This document shows positions 51,892 to 61,333 of a stretch of DNA of 64,000 bases, one piece after another. This stretch comes from CAVUNY01 sp963768585 (GTDB lineage Bacteria; Chloroflexota; Anaerolineae; Anaerolineales; Anaerolineaceae), in assembly GCA_963768585.1 (NCBI GenBank), contig CAVYIF010000012.1:48105-112104 (forward strand), read 5' to 3'. Position numbers and translations under genes: made by a program. The notes beneath the pieces were generated by a model. That model did not search any database. It was not told the DNA's origin and worked only from the letters and a program-made list of their open reading frames with translations. Numbering within the stretch: position 1 is the first letter of the stretch; each line of letters opens with the position of its first letter.

Positions 51892-52689
51892 TTACCAATC
51901 TGGGATCACGCGCCGCACGATTTGCTCAAAAAACTGGATTTTGGCTCGATTCTCCTCATTCATCTGGCAGGCCGCCAGAATGGCCAGCCACTCTTGCAAA
52001 TGCTGGACCGGCCCACAGGCACGCTGGTAGCTCGACAGATAGACCTTTTCTAAGCGCTGGCCAATTTGACGTCCTATCCAGCCGCGCGGCCCGCTGCCCG
52101 TCATCAGTGCGGAGCGGAAGAGCAAGCAGGTGTACGCCACGTCGCCATCCGGCTCGCCGTGCAGGCTGCCCTCCCAATCAATGATCATGGGGCCTTTATC
52201 CGTCAGCAGAATGTTCTCGGGGTGAAAATCGGCGTGGCAGAGGGTGGCACTATCGGGCAGTTTTTCGAGCAGCTCGCGAATGGCGGCTTTACGCCCCTCA
52301 TCCAGCAGGTTGGGTTGGCCCAGGGCCCAGTAAACTCGTTCGTGAAGGGACGGTAAGCGCGAATCAGACAGCCGGTGCAGCTCAGCATGCATGCGCCCCA
52401 ACAGCTGCGCGTAGTGGTCCAGCCGCCAGAGTGAGCGCCGGATCGCCTGGCCCATGGTTTGTCCTGCAATGCGCTGAAACACTACCCCGCGCCGCCCTTC
52501 GATTTCGACCAGCGCTACCGGCCGCGGCGCATGCGCCCCCTTCTTCCAGGCTGCCTCAGCCTTCCACCATTCCTGATCCGCCAGATGAGCGGGGAATTCC
52601 GCCCGAATCAGCTTGAGGACACAATTGTTTTCCCAGGCAAATATTTCCGCGGTGCGACCCACGCCAATCGGTACGCCAAGAGAAGACAT
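51892..52689 (-). CDS. APH-family phosphotransferase
   Basis: 265 residues from MSSLGVPIGVGRTAEIFAWE; GGAGG precedes this ATG, four codons inside the longest frame. Kinase-like fold with the ATP-binding Lys in NCVLKLIRAEFPAH, VVFQRIAGQTMGQA hinge, catalytic loop SATLCHADFHPENILLTDKG, metal site MIIDWEGSLHGEPDGDVA. The phosphoacceptor is unknown. It is unrelated in detail to the APH at 46171-47121. Confidence 0.9.
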   Translation of the reverse strand: MSSLGVPIGVGRTAEIFAWENNCVLKLIRAEFPAHLADQEWWKAEAAWKKGAHAPRPVALVEIEGRRGVVFQRIAGQTMGQAIRRSLWRLDHYAQLLGRMHAELHRLSDSRLPSLHERVYWALGQPNLLDEGRKAAIRELLEKLPDSATLCHADFHPENILLTDKGPMIIDWEGSLHGEPDGDVAYTCLLFRSALMTGSGPRGWIGRQIGQRLEKVYLSSYQRACGPVQHLQEWLAILAACQMNEENRAKIQFFEQIVRRVIPDW

Positions 52690-52868
52690 ACCAACCTCCA
52701 AGTAGGGAAAAATTCCGGTTCAATCGATTCGATTATAACCCCGTGGCGATCCGTTCGCCTGTTCAGGGGATGCAGGAAGTTATCCAGGCCAGGGTTTGTT
52801 TCCGAATTCTGCGTGGTAGCCCAATACCGGGCACTGCCCCGGCTTAATTCTTCTCTTCGCACCGGGCG

Positions 52869-53663
52869 CTATTGGCGCAGCAGATTGATCTCCTGGGCCT
52901 GTTTGATGGCCTGAACGCGAGTCCGCACGCCCAGCTTGCCGTAGATATTATTGATGTGGGTCTTGACCGTGCTGGGAGCCAGGGTCAGCCTGGAAGCGAT
53001 TTCCTGGTTGGAGAGACCCTGCTCGATCAGGCCAAGCACCTCCAATTCGCGGGCGCTGAGCGGTTCGACCAGCTGGGCCTGGTCGGGCGCAAAATGGGCG
53101 CCTTCAGCCGGGAAAGGTTCTACCAGTTTCAAGCGGCGCAGCAAACCTTGCGGCAGGAACGTTTCCAGGTGCAGCCAGCGCAGCGAGACTCCGCCCATTA
53201 CCAACAAAATGGGTGCCATCACCTGGGCGAAGCGCCCCCCGGCAATCGCACCGAATAGTAGCGCCAGGGTCACGCCAGCAATCACCACCGCCGAGGCAGC
53301 GATATTGACGATGCGCGGCCAATGACCCGCGCGGTTCGCCAGAATCACACCCACTCCCAGGCCAGCCAGCGCCAGCATCCAGGCATAAGCCCAGGCATTC
53401 CAATCGCCGGTCAGTATATTGAGCAGAAAGATCAGGCCCATACTCGCCAGCAGCGAACCGGGCAGATGGAGCAAATCGGCCCAGGACCATTTTTCTCGCA
53501 AAACCTCGGCCAGAATGGTGAACACCCCACCCAGCATGGTCAGCGCCAGCGGCCAGCCGATGTTGATCCGCCAGCCAAAAAAGATATCCATGGCCAATGA
53601 GAGCAACCCCAAACTGACGAGCACGATACTGGTTATGAGGATCACCCGGTTAAATTTTTGCAT
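52869..53663 (-). CDS. Membrane-tethered LuxR-family regulator
   Basis: 264 residues. The N-terminal 175 form about six membrane helices (VILITSIVLVSLGLLSLAMD, WPLALTMLGGVFTILAEV, LLASMGLIFLLNILTG, AYAWMLALAGLGVGVIL, IAASAVVIAGVTLALLFGAI). The C-terminal GerE domain (about 200-262) reads PLSARELEVLGLIEQGLSNQ, EIASRLTLAPSTVKTHINNI, YGKLGVRTRVQAIKQAQEI. A DNA-binding domain held at the membrane suggests direct sensing of a membrane or envelope state without a kinase. Divergent neighbours give no target. Confidence 0.88.
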   Translation of the reverse strand: MQKFNRVILITSIVLVSLGLLSLAMDIFFGWRINIGWPLALTMLGGVFTILAEVLREKWSWADLLHLPGSLLASMGLIFLLNILTGDWNAWAYAWMLALAGLGVGVILANRAGHWPRIVNIAASAVVIAGVTLALLFGAIAGGRFAQVMAPILLVMGGVSLRWLHLETFLPQGLLRRLKLVEPFPAEGAHFAPDQAQLVEPLSARELEVLGLIEQGLSNQEIASRLTLAPSTVKTHINNIYGKLGVRTRVQAIKQAQEINLLRQ

Positions 53664-53731
53664 TTCATCCAGACCTTTCTTGCTGCATTCAACTGGTAAA
53701 GGTCAAACATGGTGTACACGACCCAAGAAGG

Positions 53732-54310
53732 TCAAAGCAGACGGTCGACCAGGCGCGAGACAAAGCGTTGCCGCGATGAAGCATCCTCAAGATCCAGGCC
53801 AAAACTGGCCTGAAATAATTTCGGGGCCAGGATTGCCATCAAGATGGTGTAGGTCATCTGGACGCAAGCCAACTGCAGTTCTTCCGCGTCCACTTCGGCC
53901 CCGCGCTGGGCTAAATCCTGGGCCAGACTGCGCGCGAATTCATTCAATTTTTCCACCGCCAGCGCATCGTACTTGCCCTCATTGAGCAGGCTAAAAAAAT
54001 GAGCGCGGGTGATGCCGGGGTACTGCACGCCGCCAGCGATCAGATCGTTGAAAATCGCGGCGCAGCGTTCGCGGGCGGAGGCGCCGGGCAGGCGCTCAAA
54101 ATCCTGGAAATCGAAGGCATTTTCCAGGGTGACCTGCATACAGCGCTGGATGAGCTGCTCTTTGCTGCGGAAGTAGTAGTTGATCGCCGCGTTATTAACG
54201 CCCGCCGCCAGGGCAATTTTGCGGTTGGTGGCACCCTGAATGCCGTATTTTTCGATGCAGTCGATAGCGGCGGTGATGATTTTGGTTTCTACACTGGTGG
54301 GATCGTTCAT
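53732..54310 (-). CDS. TetR-family repressor
   Basis: 192 residues. The N-terminal helix-turn-helix reads IITAAIDCIEKYGIQGATNR, KIALAAGVNNAAINYYFRSK, EQLIQRCMQ. The C-terminal ligand domain is helical (FSLLNEGKYDALAVEKLNEF). It is divergent from the SDR gene at 54437 across 126 bases that hold inverted TCAATCA-type sites (54344-54372), so it probably represses itself and that gene. AAAGGCAGG precedes the ATG. The ligand is unknown. Confidence 0.92.
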   Translation of the reverse strand: MNDPTSVETKIITAAIDCIEKYGIQGATNRKIALAAGVNNAAINYYFRSKEQLIQRCMQVTLENAFDFQDFERLPGASARERCAAIFNDLIAGGVQYPGITRAHFFSLLNEGKYDALAVEKLNEFARSLAQDLAQRGAEVDAEELQLACVQMTYTILMAILAPKLFQASFGLDLEDASSRQRFVSRLVDRLL

Positions 54311-54343
54311 ATTGCCTGCCTTTCGTTTGTGGATTATTTTAAT

Positions 54344-54372
54344 TCAATCAAGTGATTTAGTCAATTGATTGA
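54344..54372. promoter_or_regulatory. Candidate TetR operator
   Basis: TCAATCA (54344-54350) and TGATTGA (54366-54372) are inverted, with an 8-base perfect palindrome TCAATTGA (54361-54368) between or over the right half. It lies in the gap between the TetR gene and its divergent SDR neighbour. A further ATTGAAT-type string sits at 54409-54416. Confidence 0.5.
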
Positions 54373-54436
54373 CAAGATGACCTTCCGCATTTATATTTAA
54401 CCAAACGATTGAATCGTATGATTGAAAGGAATGAGA

Positions 54437-55296
54437 ATGGACAAGGAAATGAAAACTGTATCAGGCCGGGGTGTATTCATCACCGGTTGTTCTTCAGGCA
54501 TCGGGCGCGCGACGGCCCTCCGCCTGGCGCACAGCGGTTTTACAGTATTTGCCAGCGTACGCCAGGAGCGCGACGCTGCCATGCTGAAGGCCTATCAGGA
54601 ACCCAATCTAATCCCGATCTGCCCGCTGGATCTAACCCGGCTGGGCGATATTCCCCCCGTGATGGAATTCGTTCAAGCAGAATTGAATCGGCGCGGGCTG
54701 ACCGGGCTGCATGCCCTGGTCAATAACGCCGGCGGCGGTCAGGTTGCTCCGCTGGAACTGATGGATCCGACCCTGTTTCTGCGCGAACTGCAAACCCGCC
54801 TGGTTGGATCGACGGCCCTGGTACAGGCTGCCCTGCCCTTCTTGCGCCAGGGAAGCGGGCGCATCGTGTGGATCATGACGCCGGCGATCATCCCCACGCC
54901 TTACGTGAGCAGCATCCATGCCTGCGATTTTGCCGCCAACTGCCTTGCGCGCACCCTGGATATCGAGCTGAAATCCTGGCACATCCCCAACATTCAGGTG
55001 CGCTGCGGGGGGATCAAAACGGCCGCCGGTTTAGAAACCACAAGCCAGGTGGAGGCGATTTCCGCCATCCCCGGGCAGCATTTTACCGCCTGCAGCTCGT
55101 GCGCTGGGCAAAGGAGATGAATGCCTTCGACCAGAAGCGCACCTCTCCCGAAGCGGTAGCGCAGGTGGTCGCAAAGTCCCTGCAGGCGCGTCACCCAAAG
55201 CGGCGCTACAGCGTGGGTTATATGTCCGGCGCAGCCGCCGCGCTGGAGGTGCTGCCCCAGGGATTAGCCGATTTTATTTTGAAGATGCGTTTTTAA
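54437..55296 (+). pseudogene. Atypical short-chain dehydrogenase, frameshifted near the C-terminus
   Basis: About 286 residues when joined. Cofactor motif GVFITGCSSGIGRATALRLA and LHALVNNAGGGQVAPLELMD are typical, but the catalytic region is not: SGRIVWIMTPAIIPTPYVSS has no active-site Ser pair, and the YxxxK position reads IHACDFAANCLARTL. The frame changes at a T4 run (55081-55084); one more T gives HFYRLQLVRWAKEMNAF and then QARHPKRRYSVGYMSGAAAA to 55296. It is divergent from TetR, its likely repressor. The stop overlaps that of the convergent hydrolase gene. An assembly indel is likely. Confidence 0.8.
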
Positions 55297-56678
55297 TCAG
55301 CGAGCGCTCGCTGAAAGGCAAACAGGGCATAGCTCAGCCCGGTGATGGAACCTTGAGCATTTTCATGGAAGGTCACCGCCGGAAATTGTGTACCGGGCGG
55401 GCCAAACTGGTGCGGCCCCACCGCAGCCAGGGAGAGCGTTTCGCTGATTTCGCCGCTCACCGAAAAACGCAACTCCCGGCCTTGAATGCTGACCTCTGCG
55501 GAAGCCGCACTTCCCGGCAGGCGGTAATGACCGGCATAGCGCGCCAGGTCGACCGCCGCCGGGTCAAACACCGGCAGGCTGGATTGGGCGGCAGGGATCA
55601 TGCGGGTCAGCAGTTCGCGGGCCACCTCGGTGCTGTCCTGGGTATCGACGACCGGGTTCCAACGGTTGGTCTGTACAGCCACCACCAGCTTGAGTTCAGG
55701 CACAAACAGTGCGGTAGAGCTGAACCCGACATGCGCCCCGGCGTGCCCGAAATTGGCATACCCGGCCTGCCAGCCCTTCCACCAACCCAAATTCGTATCG
55801 CCCATCGCGCCGGGATGGATCATGCGCTGAATACTATCAGGACGCAGCACGTGCGCATAATCCTGTCCGGGCAGGAAAGCGGCGCAGAAACGGGCCAGGT
55901 CGGCGGCCGTTGCGTAGATTCCCCCGGTATAGATCGCCCCGCCTAACTGCCAGCGCGGAGCAGGGAAAGATCCGCTGCCGTCAGGAGAGCGCCCATAACC
56001 GGTGGGGAAGCGCTCATCCCAGGCACCTGGTTCGTCCAAAAAACCGGCGCTTGCCATCCCCAGCGGAACGAAGATATTCTCATGCACATAACTGCGAAAA
56101 TCCTGGCCGCAGGCACGTTCCAGAGCGATGCCCAGGAGCATGATCCCCAGGTTTGAATAGTGTTTAGCCGTATCCGGCGGCAGTTCGAGCTGTACCTGCG
56201 CCAGGCTGGCGAGCACCTGCTCCGCCGAGGCATACCAGTGCAGCGCGGTCTGCCCGGCGCTGAATTCCCAGGCCGCCAGGGACTGGTTCATCGGGAAATT
56301 GATTGCGGCATCTCGCGGCAAGCCGGAAGTGTGCGCGGATAATTGGCGCAGGGAGGTGGGCGGCGTTTCTCCGAAAGGCGAGATCACCTGGTATTCGGGG
56401 AGAAATTTAACCAGCGCATCTTCCAGGTGGACGACACCCCGTTCGACCAGCTGCATAAGCATCGTCGCTATAAACACCTTGGAAATCGACCCCAAGGGGT
56501 AAACCATCTCGCCTGTTGCCGGGCGTGCTGCTTCAAGGTCCGCCCAACCGCAGGCATCCTGCCAGGTGGTTTCATTCCCAATCCTTACCGCCGCGCTCAG
56601 GGAAGGCAGTTCACGCTGCTGGCGGATGGTATCAAGCCACCCGGAAAGCTGGTTGGTTTTTAGATCTGCGGTGTTCAT
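55293..56678 (-). CDS. Beta-lactamase-fold serine hydrolase (class C/EstB-like)
   Basis: 461 residues from MNTADLKTNQLSGWLDTIRQ; a longer frame upstream overlaps the DinB gene and has no family match. SxxK motif in YPLGSISKVFIATMLMQLVE (Ser/Lys), YxN in AKHYSNLGIMLLGIALERAC, and HxG-like FGHAGAHVGFSSTALFVPEL. A C-terminal beta domain follows (DLARYAGHYRLPGSAASAEV). There is no signal peptide, so it acts in the cytoplasm and is more likely a peptidase or esterase than a drug-resistance enzyme. It follows the DinB gene by 5 bases. Confidence 0.9.
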   Translation of the reverse strand: MNTADLKTNQLSGWLDTIRQQRELPSLSAAVRIGNETTWQDACGWADLEAARPATGEMVYPLGSISKVFIATMLMQLVERGVVHLEDALVKFLPEYQVISPFGETPPTSLRQLSAHTSGLPRDAAINFPMNQSLAAWEFSAGQTALHWYASAEQVLASLAQVQLELPPDTAKHYSNLGIMLLGIALERACGQDFRSYVHENIFVPLGMASAGFLDEPGAWDERFPTGYGRSPDGSGSFPAPRWQLGGAIYTGGIYATAADLARFCAAFLPGQDYAHVLRPDSIQRMIHPGAMGDTNLGWWKGWQAGYANFGHAGAHVGFSSTALFVPELKLVVAVQTNRWNPVVDTQDSTEVARELLTRMIPAAQSSLPVFDPAAVDLARYAGHYRLPGSAASAEVSIQGRELRFSVSGEISETLSLAAVGPHQFGPPGTQFPAVTFHENAQGSITGLSYALFAFQRALAD

Positions 56679-56683
56679 CCGGG

Positions 56684-57172
56684 TTAATTTCCATCCTGTG
56701 CTTGAGCCGCAAAATAGTCCCAAAATAGCGCGATCCGCAGCACGTCGTTGATATGCTCGGCTGTATGCTGGTAGGTTTTGGATACGACCCACAAAAAAGA
56801 CACCGGCCCCCAGTTAGTATGGCACACACGTTTCCAATCTTCTGCGCCAAATTGAGGCAGCAGGGCAATCTGCTGGCTGCGAATTTCTAAAAAGGCAGGC
56901 AGCAGCGTATCGATGTCCTCGCTGCCTGTCCAGGCCGGATCTTCATCGACAATTTCAGGCAGGGGACCGCCCAACCACTGGCGCATACCCGGCAGCGCGA
57001 TGTGCTGTTCGTAGAACAGCATGTGAAATACATGCCGCGCGGCAGACCATTCGCCTAGTGCCGCGGGGGGCTGTTGTTCCCTTCGCGCCAACGATATCTG
57101 GCGGGCAGACCAGACCAGGCCTTCGGCGCTGGAAGATAATTGGCTGGCAAACCACTGGGAAATCTCATCCAT
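56684..57172 (-). CDS. DinB-like four-helix protein
   Basis: 162 residues from MDEISQWFASQLSSSAEGLV; a 16-codon longer frame is less likely. DinB/YfiT fold with probable metal His residues in EWSAARHVFHMLFYEQHIAL and SKTYQHTAEHINDVLRIALF. Many members are thiol-transferases or of unknown role. It sits 5 bases before the serine hydrolase start, so the two are an operon. Confidence 0.85.
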   Translation of the reverse strand: MDEISQWFASQLSSSAEGLVWSARQISLARREQQPPAALGEWSAARHVFHMLFYEQHIALPGMRQWLGGPLPEIVDEDPAWTGSEDIDTLLPAFLEIRSQQIALLPQFGAEDWKRVCHTNWGPVSFLWVVSKTYQHTAEHINDVLRIALFWDYFAAQAQDGN

Positions 57173-57419
57173 TTGCGCTCCTTTGATGGCTTGATTATAT
57201 AAGAACATCACCAGCTCCATATCCGCATTAACTGCAATTTATTCCTTCGTAAAGGCAGTTTATTCACAACCACGCAGCAGGGCCCATTGTATATACAAGC
57301 CATCTACGGTAATATATTAACTAAGTTTACCAATTATGTCATTTTTGGTTAATCGCATATATATTTCGCCCCATTTTCCCTTAGCACTCAGTCAGCCCCA
57401 AGCACTGAAAAGGATCACA

Positions 57420-58814
57420 ATGGAAGAAAATCAATCCCTCACGATCGATACAAAGTCCGCTGAAGACGCCCCCTTGCCCGGTTTTGAAGATTGGGCCGGG
57501 ATGGTTACTTTCCAGCCCAAACTGTACTACCGACCGCAGACCATAGAAGACCTGAAGGCCTTTCTGTTGGGAATCCAGATGGAATTCTTGCCGCAGAATG
57601 CCCCGCGCGTTCTGGGTGGGCTGCACTCCTGCTCGAATATCTGCGTCTCGGATACGATCATCGACTCCAGTGCGCTGCCGCGCACGATCGAATTTGACCC
57701 CGATCTGACCCGGGTCACCGTTACAGCAAACTGGCATCTGCACGATTTCTTGCTGGCCCTGGGCGAACGCGGCAAAGCGATCAGCGCTACCGGCGGCACG
57801 GATCACCAGACGCTGGGCGGGGTGATCACGACCAACACGGCCCCCGCCTCGGCCCACCATTTGATCTACGACCTGGTCGAGTGGATCGAATACCTGACCA
57901 TCGCCGAGGATGGCAAATCGGTGGTTGAAAAACGGGTCAAATACACCGAACCAGGCTTTCGCGCGGTAGTCGCCTCTCTGGGCGCGATCGGCATCCTGAC
58001 CAAAGTTCAATACCGCCTGATCGACCAGCCTTATTTTGAAACCATCCAGAAAGTCATTCGCCTGAAGGATGTCCTTTCGGACCTGGAGCGCACCTCGCGC
58101 GAGTACGATTTCTGGCGCATCGACTGGATTCCGGACACGACCAACGGGCTGCTGTGGGCTGCCAAACGGGTGCCCTCGGCCGATCCCAACGGAGATTACT
58201 CTGAAGACCAGTCCGAAAATATCCTGGTGTCGATTTTCAATGTGCTGGATAAAATCGAATCCGCCGGACCACTGCTGGACGATGCCATGCGCCTGGTCTA
58301 TGCCGGGATGAGCCTGGCTTACGGGCAGGTGAAAGCCAGCGGACCGCTGCGCACCATGCTGCCGGTAGACCGGCGCGCGCCGCTGAAGGTAGCCATGGCA
58401 GAATGGGGCTTCAACCCGGCCGACCTGGACCGCCTGCTGGCCCACTGCCGGCAGTACTTCGAGAAGAACGGCTGGCCGAACCTACCGATCGAGATCGAGC
58501 TGACCCAAACCGATAATTTCTACATGTCACCCTGGAACTGGCCGGGCCTGGATTACATCGTTAAATTCAACTTCATGTATCTGACGGACGTGTGCCAGGC
58601 ACCGGGGGAAAAAGACGCGATCTACACTCACCTGCGCGGCCTGTGGGACTATCTGATCCAGGTTGGGATTCCTTTCAAAGCCCATTGGGGAAAAATCAAC
58701 TTCATGGATTATGCTTTCGTACAGTCGCACTTTGACCTGGAAGCTTTTCAGCCCTTTACCCGTCCCATGTTCCTCAACAGTTATTTAAAAGAACGCCTGC
58801 TCCCGCCGGGTTAG
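57420..58814 (+). CDS. FAD-binding oxidoreductase, sugar-1,4-lactone oxidase type
   Basis: 464 residues from MEENQSLTIDTKSAEDAPLP; AAAGGA precedes this ATG. FAD-binding (PCMH) domain about 25-200: WAGMVTFQPKLYYRPQTIED, APRVLGGLHSCSNICVSDTI, SATGGTDHQTLGGVITTNTA, VVASLGAIGILTKVQYRLID. The C-terminal part and end (PFKAHWGKINFMDYAFVQ) match the D-arabinono/L-gulono-lactone oxidase group, which reads HWGK. The canonical GSGHS with flavin-linking His is replaced by GLHSCS, so a covalent FAD link is not sure. Substrate unknown; an aldonolactone or sugar alcohol is inferred. Confidence 0.87.
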   Translation: MEENQSLTIDTKSAEDAPLPGFEDWAGMVTFQPKLYYRPQTIEDLKAFLLGIQMEFLPQNAPRVLGGLHSCSNICVSDTIIDSSALPRTIEFDPDLTRVTVTANWHLHDFLLALGERGKAISATGGTDHQTLGGVITTNTAPASAHHLIYDLVEWIEYLTIAEDGKSVVEKRVKYTEPGFRAVVASLGAIGILTKVQYRLIDQPYFETIQKVIRLKDVLSDLERTSREYDFWRIDWIPDTTNGLLWAAKRVPSADPNGDYSEDQSENILVSIFNVLDKIESAGPLLDDAMRLVYAGMSLAYGQVKASGPLRTMLPVDRRAPLKVAMAEWGFNPADLDRLLAHCRQYFEKNGWPNLPIEIELTQTDNFYMSPWNWPGLDYIVKFNFMYLTDVCQAPGEKDAIYTHLRGLWDYLIQVGIPFKAHWGKINFMDYAFVQSHFDLEAFQPFTRPMFLNSYLKERLLPPG

Positions 58815-59070
58815 TCTTTACCGGTCGATTATCAGGCGCTTGTTCGCGCACAGAGCGTACACAAGCGTGGGTAAACCGCGCCTCAAACCCGACCCATTTG
58901 TGATATAACCGAGTTAATCACCGCTGACTACAGCCAATCAGAAAAAGCAGCGGGGGTGCGGCGATCTTTGCCTGGTGGCTGCGCGTCGTCCAGACGCGGT
59001 AAAAGTGTAAAATTAACACAGAGTCACGAAGACGCAGAGAAAGTTACTTTTCAGAGGAGGGAGTTATCCC

Positions 59071-61251
59071 ATGGCTTCATCAAATGAACCTGCGGCACAA
59101 TCCGCCGGCAAGCCGGAATATAAATTTTCGAACGAGGGAATTGAATCCAATGCGCGAGAATTGTTAGCGCAGCTCACCCTGGACGAGAAGATTGGCATGA
59201 TGGACGGCGACCTGCCGTTTTGGGGTGGGATGGTGGAGATGATGGGCGGCGGCTATGCCGATCACCCCTGGAATGCGGGCGTAATCTCTCGCCTGGGGAT
59301 CGCCGGGATCCGCTTTTCAGACGGGCCGCGCGGGATCGTGATGTCCGGCGCGACCACCTTCCCCGTCTCGATGGCGCGCGGCGCGGCATGGGACCCGGCC
59401 CTGGAAGAACGGGTGGGAGAGGTGATCGGGCGCGAACTGCGTGCCATGGGGGGTACTTTCTTCGGCGGGGTGTGCATCAACCTGCCCCGCCACCCGGCCT
59501 GGGGGCGCTCCCAGGAAAGCTACGGCGAGGACCCCTATTTGTTGGGCGAGATGGGCGCAGCCCTGACGCGCGGCGTGCAGAAACATGCCATGGCCTGCGT
59601 CAAACACTACGCGCTGAACTCGATGGAAAACGCGCGCTTCTCGGTGGATGTGCAGATCGCACCCAGGGCGCTGCACGAGGTCTACCTGGCGCACTTCAAG
59701 CGCGTGGTGGATGAGGGCGTGGCGGCGGTGATGAGTGCCTACAACAGTGTCAACGGCGAATGGTGCGGGCAAAACCCGGAACTGCTGACCGACATCCTCA
59801 AAAAGAAATGGGGCTTCGAGGGCTTCGTGATGACCGACTTCATGTTCGGCATGCGCGACGCCAGGAAAGCGGCCCTGGCCGGGCAAGATGTGGAAATGCC
59901 CTTCCAGATGCACTTCCACCAACACCTGAAGAACCTGGTCGAGCAGGGCGAAGTACCCCTGGAGCGGGTAGATGATGCCGTTATGCGCATTCTACGCACG
60001 CAGCTGCGCCTGGTAAAGCCCGTCGATTACAGCCCGGATCTGGTGGGCAGCCCGGAAAACCGGGCCCTGGCGCGCGAAGCCGCGCAAAAATCAATCGTGC
60101 TGTTAAAAAACCAGGGCAGCCTGCTGCCGTTGAAGGACGTGCGCAAAATCGCTGTGATCGGACGCCTGGCAGCCACACCCAACACCGGCGATGATGGGTC
60201 CAGCGATACCCGTCCGGAATATGTTGTCACCCCGCTGGAAGGCCTGCAGGCCGCGCTGCAAGGCCAGGCAGAGGTAGTGTATGACGACGGCAGCCAGCCA
60301 GAACGCGCCGCCGCGCTGGCAAAATCGGCCGACGTTGTGCTGGTCGTCGCCGGCTGCGATCATAATGATGAAGGGGAATTCCTCGACCCGGCCACCATGC
60401 AGAAACTGACCTATCTTTACCCGCCGCCCACGCCAGAAGAAGAACCGGTCGTACAGCAGTTCATGCAGGCTGCAACCGGATCTGCTTCAGACACTTTCCT
60501 TTCCGGCGGCGACCGCGACCGGCTGACCCTGCACCCTTCCGATGAAGCATTGGTACAGGCGGTAGCAGCGGCCAACGCAAAGACGATTGTGGCAGTGATG
60601 GGCGGCAGCGTGATCATAATGGAAGCCTGGCGCGAGTTGGTTCCGGCCATCCTCATGCTGTGGTATCCCGGCATGGAAGGCGGGCATGCCCTGGCGGATA
60701 TTCTCCTGGGGCGGGTAAATCCCAGCGGGAAACTGACCCAGGTCATCCCGCAGCGGGCGGAGCACCTGCCGTTCTACGATAAAAACGCCACAAGCATCAC
60801 CTACGACCTGTGGCACGGTTACCGCAAGTTGGAGCGCGACGGCAACGCCCCGGCCTTCCCGTTTGGGTTTGGGTTGAGCTACACCAGCTATCGCTATGCC
60901 AACCTGTCCCTCGCCTCAGACACACTGCTGGCAGACGGTACGCTGCAGGCGGCGCTGGAAGTCACCAATACCGGTCAGACGGCCGGGGAAGAAGTGGTGC
61001 AGCTTTACGTCTCCGCCCTGGGTTCGTCCGTGGAACGCGCCCCCAAGGAGTTGAAGGCCTTCATGCGCATCGCCCTGCAGCCCGGCGAGACGAAAAAAGT
61101 GCTGTTCAGCGTGCCGGTTTCGCGCCTGGCCTACTATGATGAAGGGCTGGAAGATTTCGTGGTGGAAGCTATCGAGTACGAGGTCTTCGTGGGAACGCAT
61201 TCGCTCGACCCCCAGGCCCTGAAAGCGCGCTTCGCCATACAGGACAGTTAA
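59071..61251 (+). CDS. Beta-glucosidase, glycoside hydrolase family 3
   Basis: 726 residues. GH3 N-terminal barrel: LGIAGIRFSDGPRGIVMSGA, CINLPRHPAWGRSQESYGED, CVKHYALNSMENARFSVDV, and nucleophile Asp256 in GFVMTDFMFGMRDA. The alpha/beta sandwich carries SIVLLKNQGSLLPLKDVRKI and VVAGCDHNDEGEFLDPATM with the likely acid/base Glu. Fibronectin-III-like C-terminus: LEVTNTGQTAGEEVVQLYVS. There is no signal peptide, so it hydrolyses beta-glucosides or oligosaccharides inside the cell. AGGAGGGAG precedes the ATG. A strong terminator follows. Confidence 0.94.
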   Translation: MASSNEPAAQSAGKPEYKFSNEGIESNARELLAQLTLDEKIGMMDGDLPFWGGMVEMMGGGYADHPWNAGVISRLGIAGIRFSDGPRGIVMSGATTFPVSMARGAAWDPALEERVGEVIGRELRAMGGTFFGGVCINLPRHPAWGRSQESYGEDPYLLGEMGAALTRGVQKHAMACVKHYALNSMENARFSVDVQIAPRALHEVYLAHFKRVVDEGVAAVMSAYNSVNGEWCGQNPELLTDILKKKWGFEGFVMTDFMFGMRDARKAALAGQDVEMPFQMHFHQHLKNLVEQGEVPLERVDDAVMRILRTQLRLVKPVDYSPDLVGSPENRALAREAAQKSIVLLKNQGSLLPLKDVRKIAVIGRLAATPNTGDDGSSDTRPEYVVTPLEGLQAALQGQAEVVYDDGSQPERAAALAKSADVVLVVAGCDHNDEGEFLDPATMQKLTYLYPPPTPEEEPVVQQFMQAATGSASDTFLSGGDRDRLTLHPSDEALVQAVAAANAKTIVAVMGGSVIIMEAWRELVPAILMLWYPGMEGGHALADILLGRVNPSGKLTQVIPQRAEHLPFYDKNATSITYDLWHGYRKLERDGNAPAFPFGFGLSYTSYRYANLSLASDTLLADGTLQAALEVTNTGQTAGEEVVQLYVSALGSSVERAPKELKAFMRIALQPGETKKVLFSVPVSRLAYYDEGLEDFVVEAIEYEVFVGTHSLDPQALKARFAIQDS

Positions 61252-61266
61252 ACCTGATATATGCAC

Positions 61267-61312
61267 AGCGCCCGGCTGCCTGGCTGTATGCCAGATGACC
61301 GGGCGCTTTTTT
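61267..61312 (+). terminator. Intrinsic terminator after the GH3 gene
   Basis: Arms AGCGCCCGG (61267-61275) and CCGGGCGCT (61299-61307) enclose a 23-base loop that holds a small inner hairpin, followed by a T6 run. Confidence 0.88.
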
Positions 61313-61333
61313 GTAAAGAAAGACCTCAGCCGT

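Noticed and set aside
51700..52053. 118-codon plus-strand frame
   Set aside because: No family signal; its right half is antisense to the APH-type gene.
57381..58445. 354-codon minus-strand frame opposite the FAD oxidoreductase
   Set aside because: Shadow of a well-supported flavoprotein gene.
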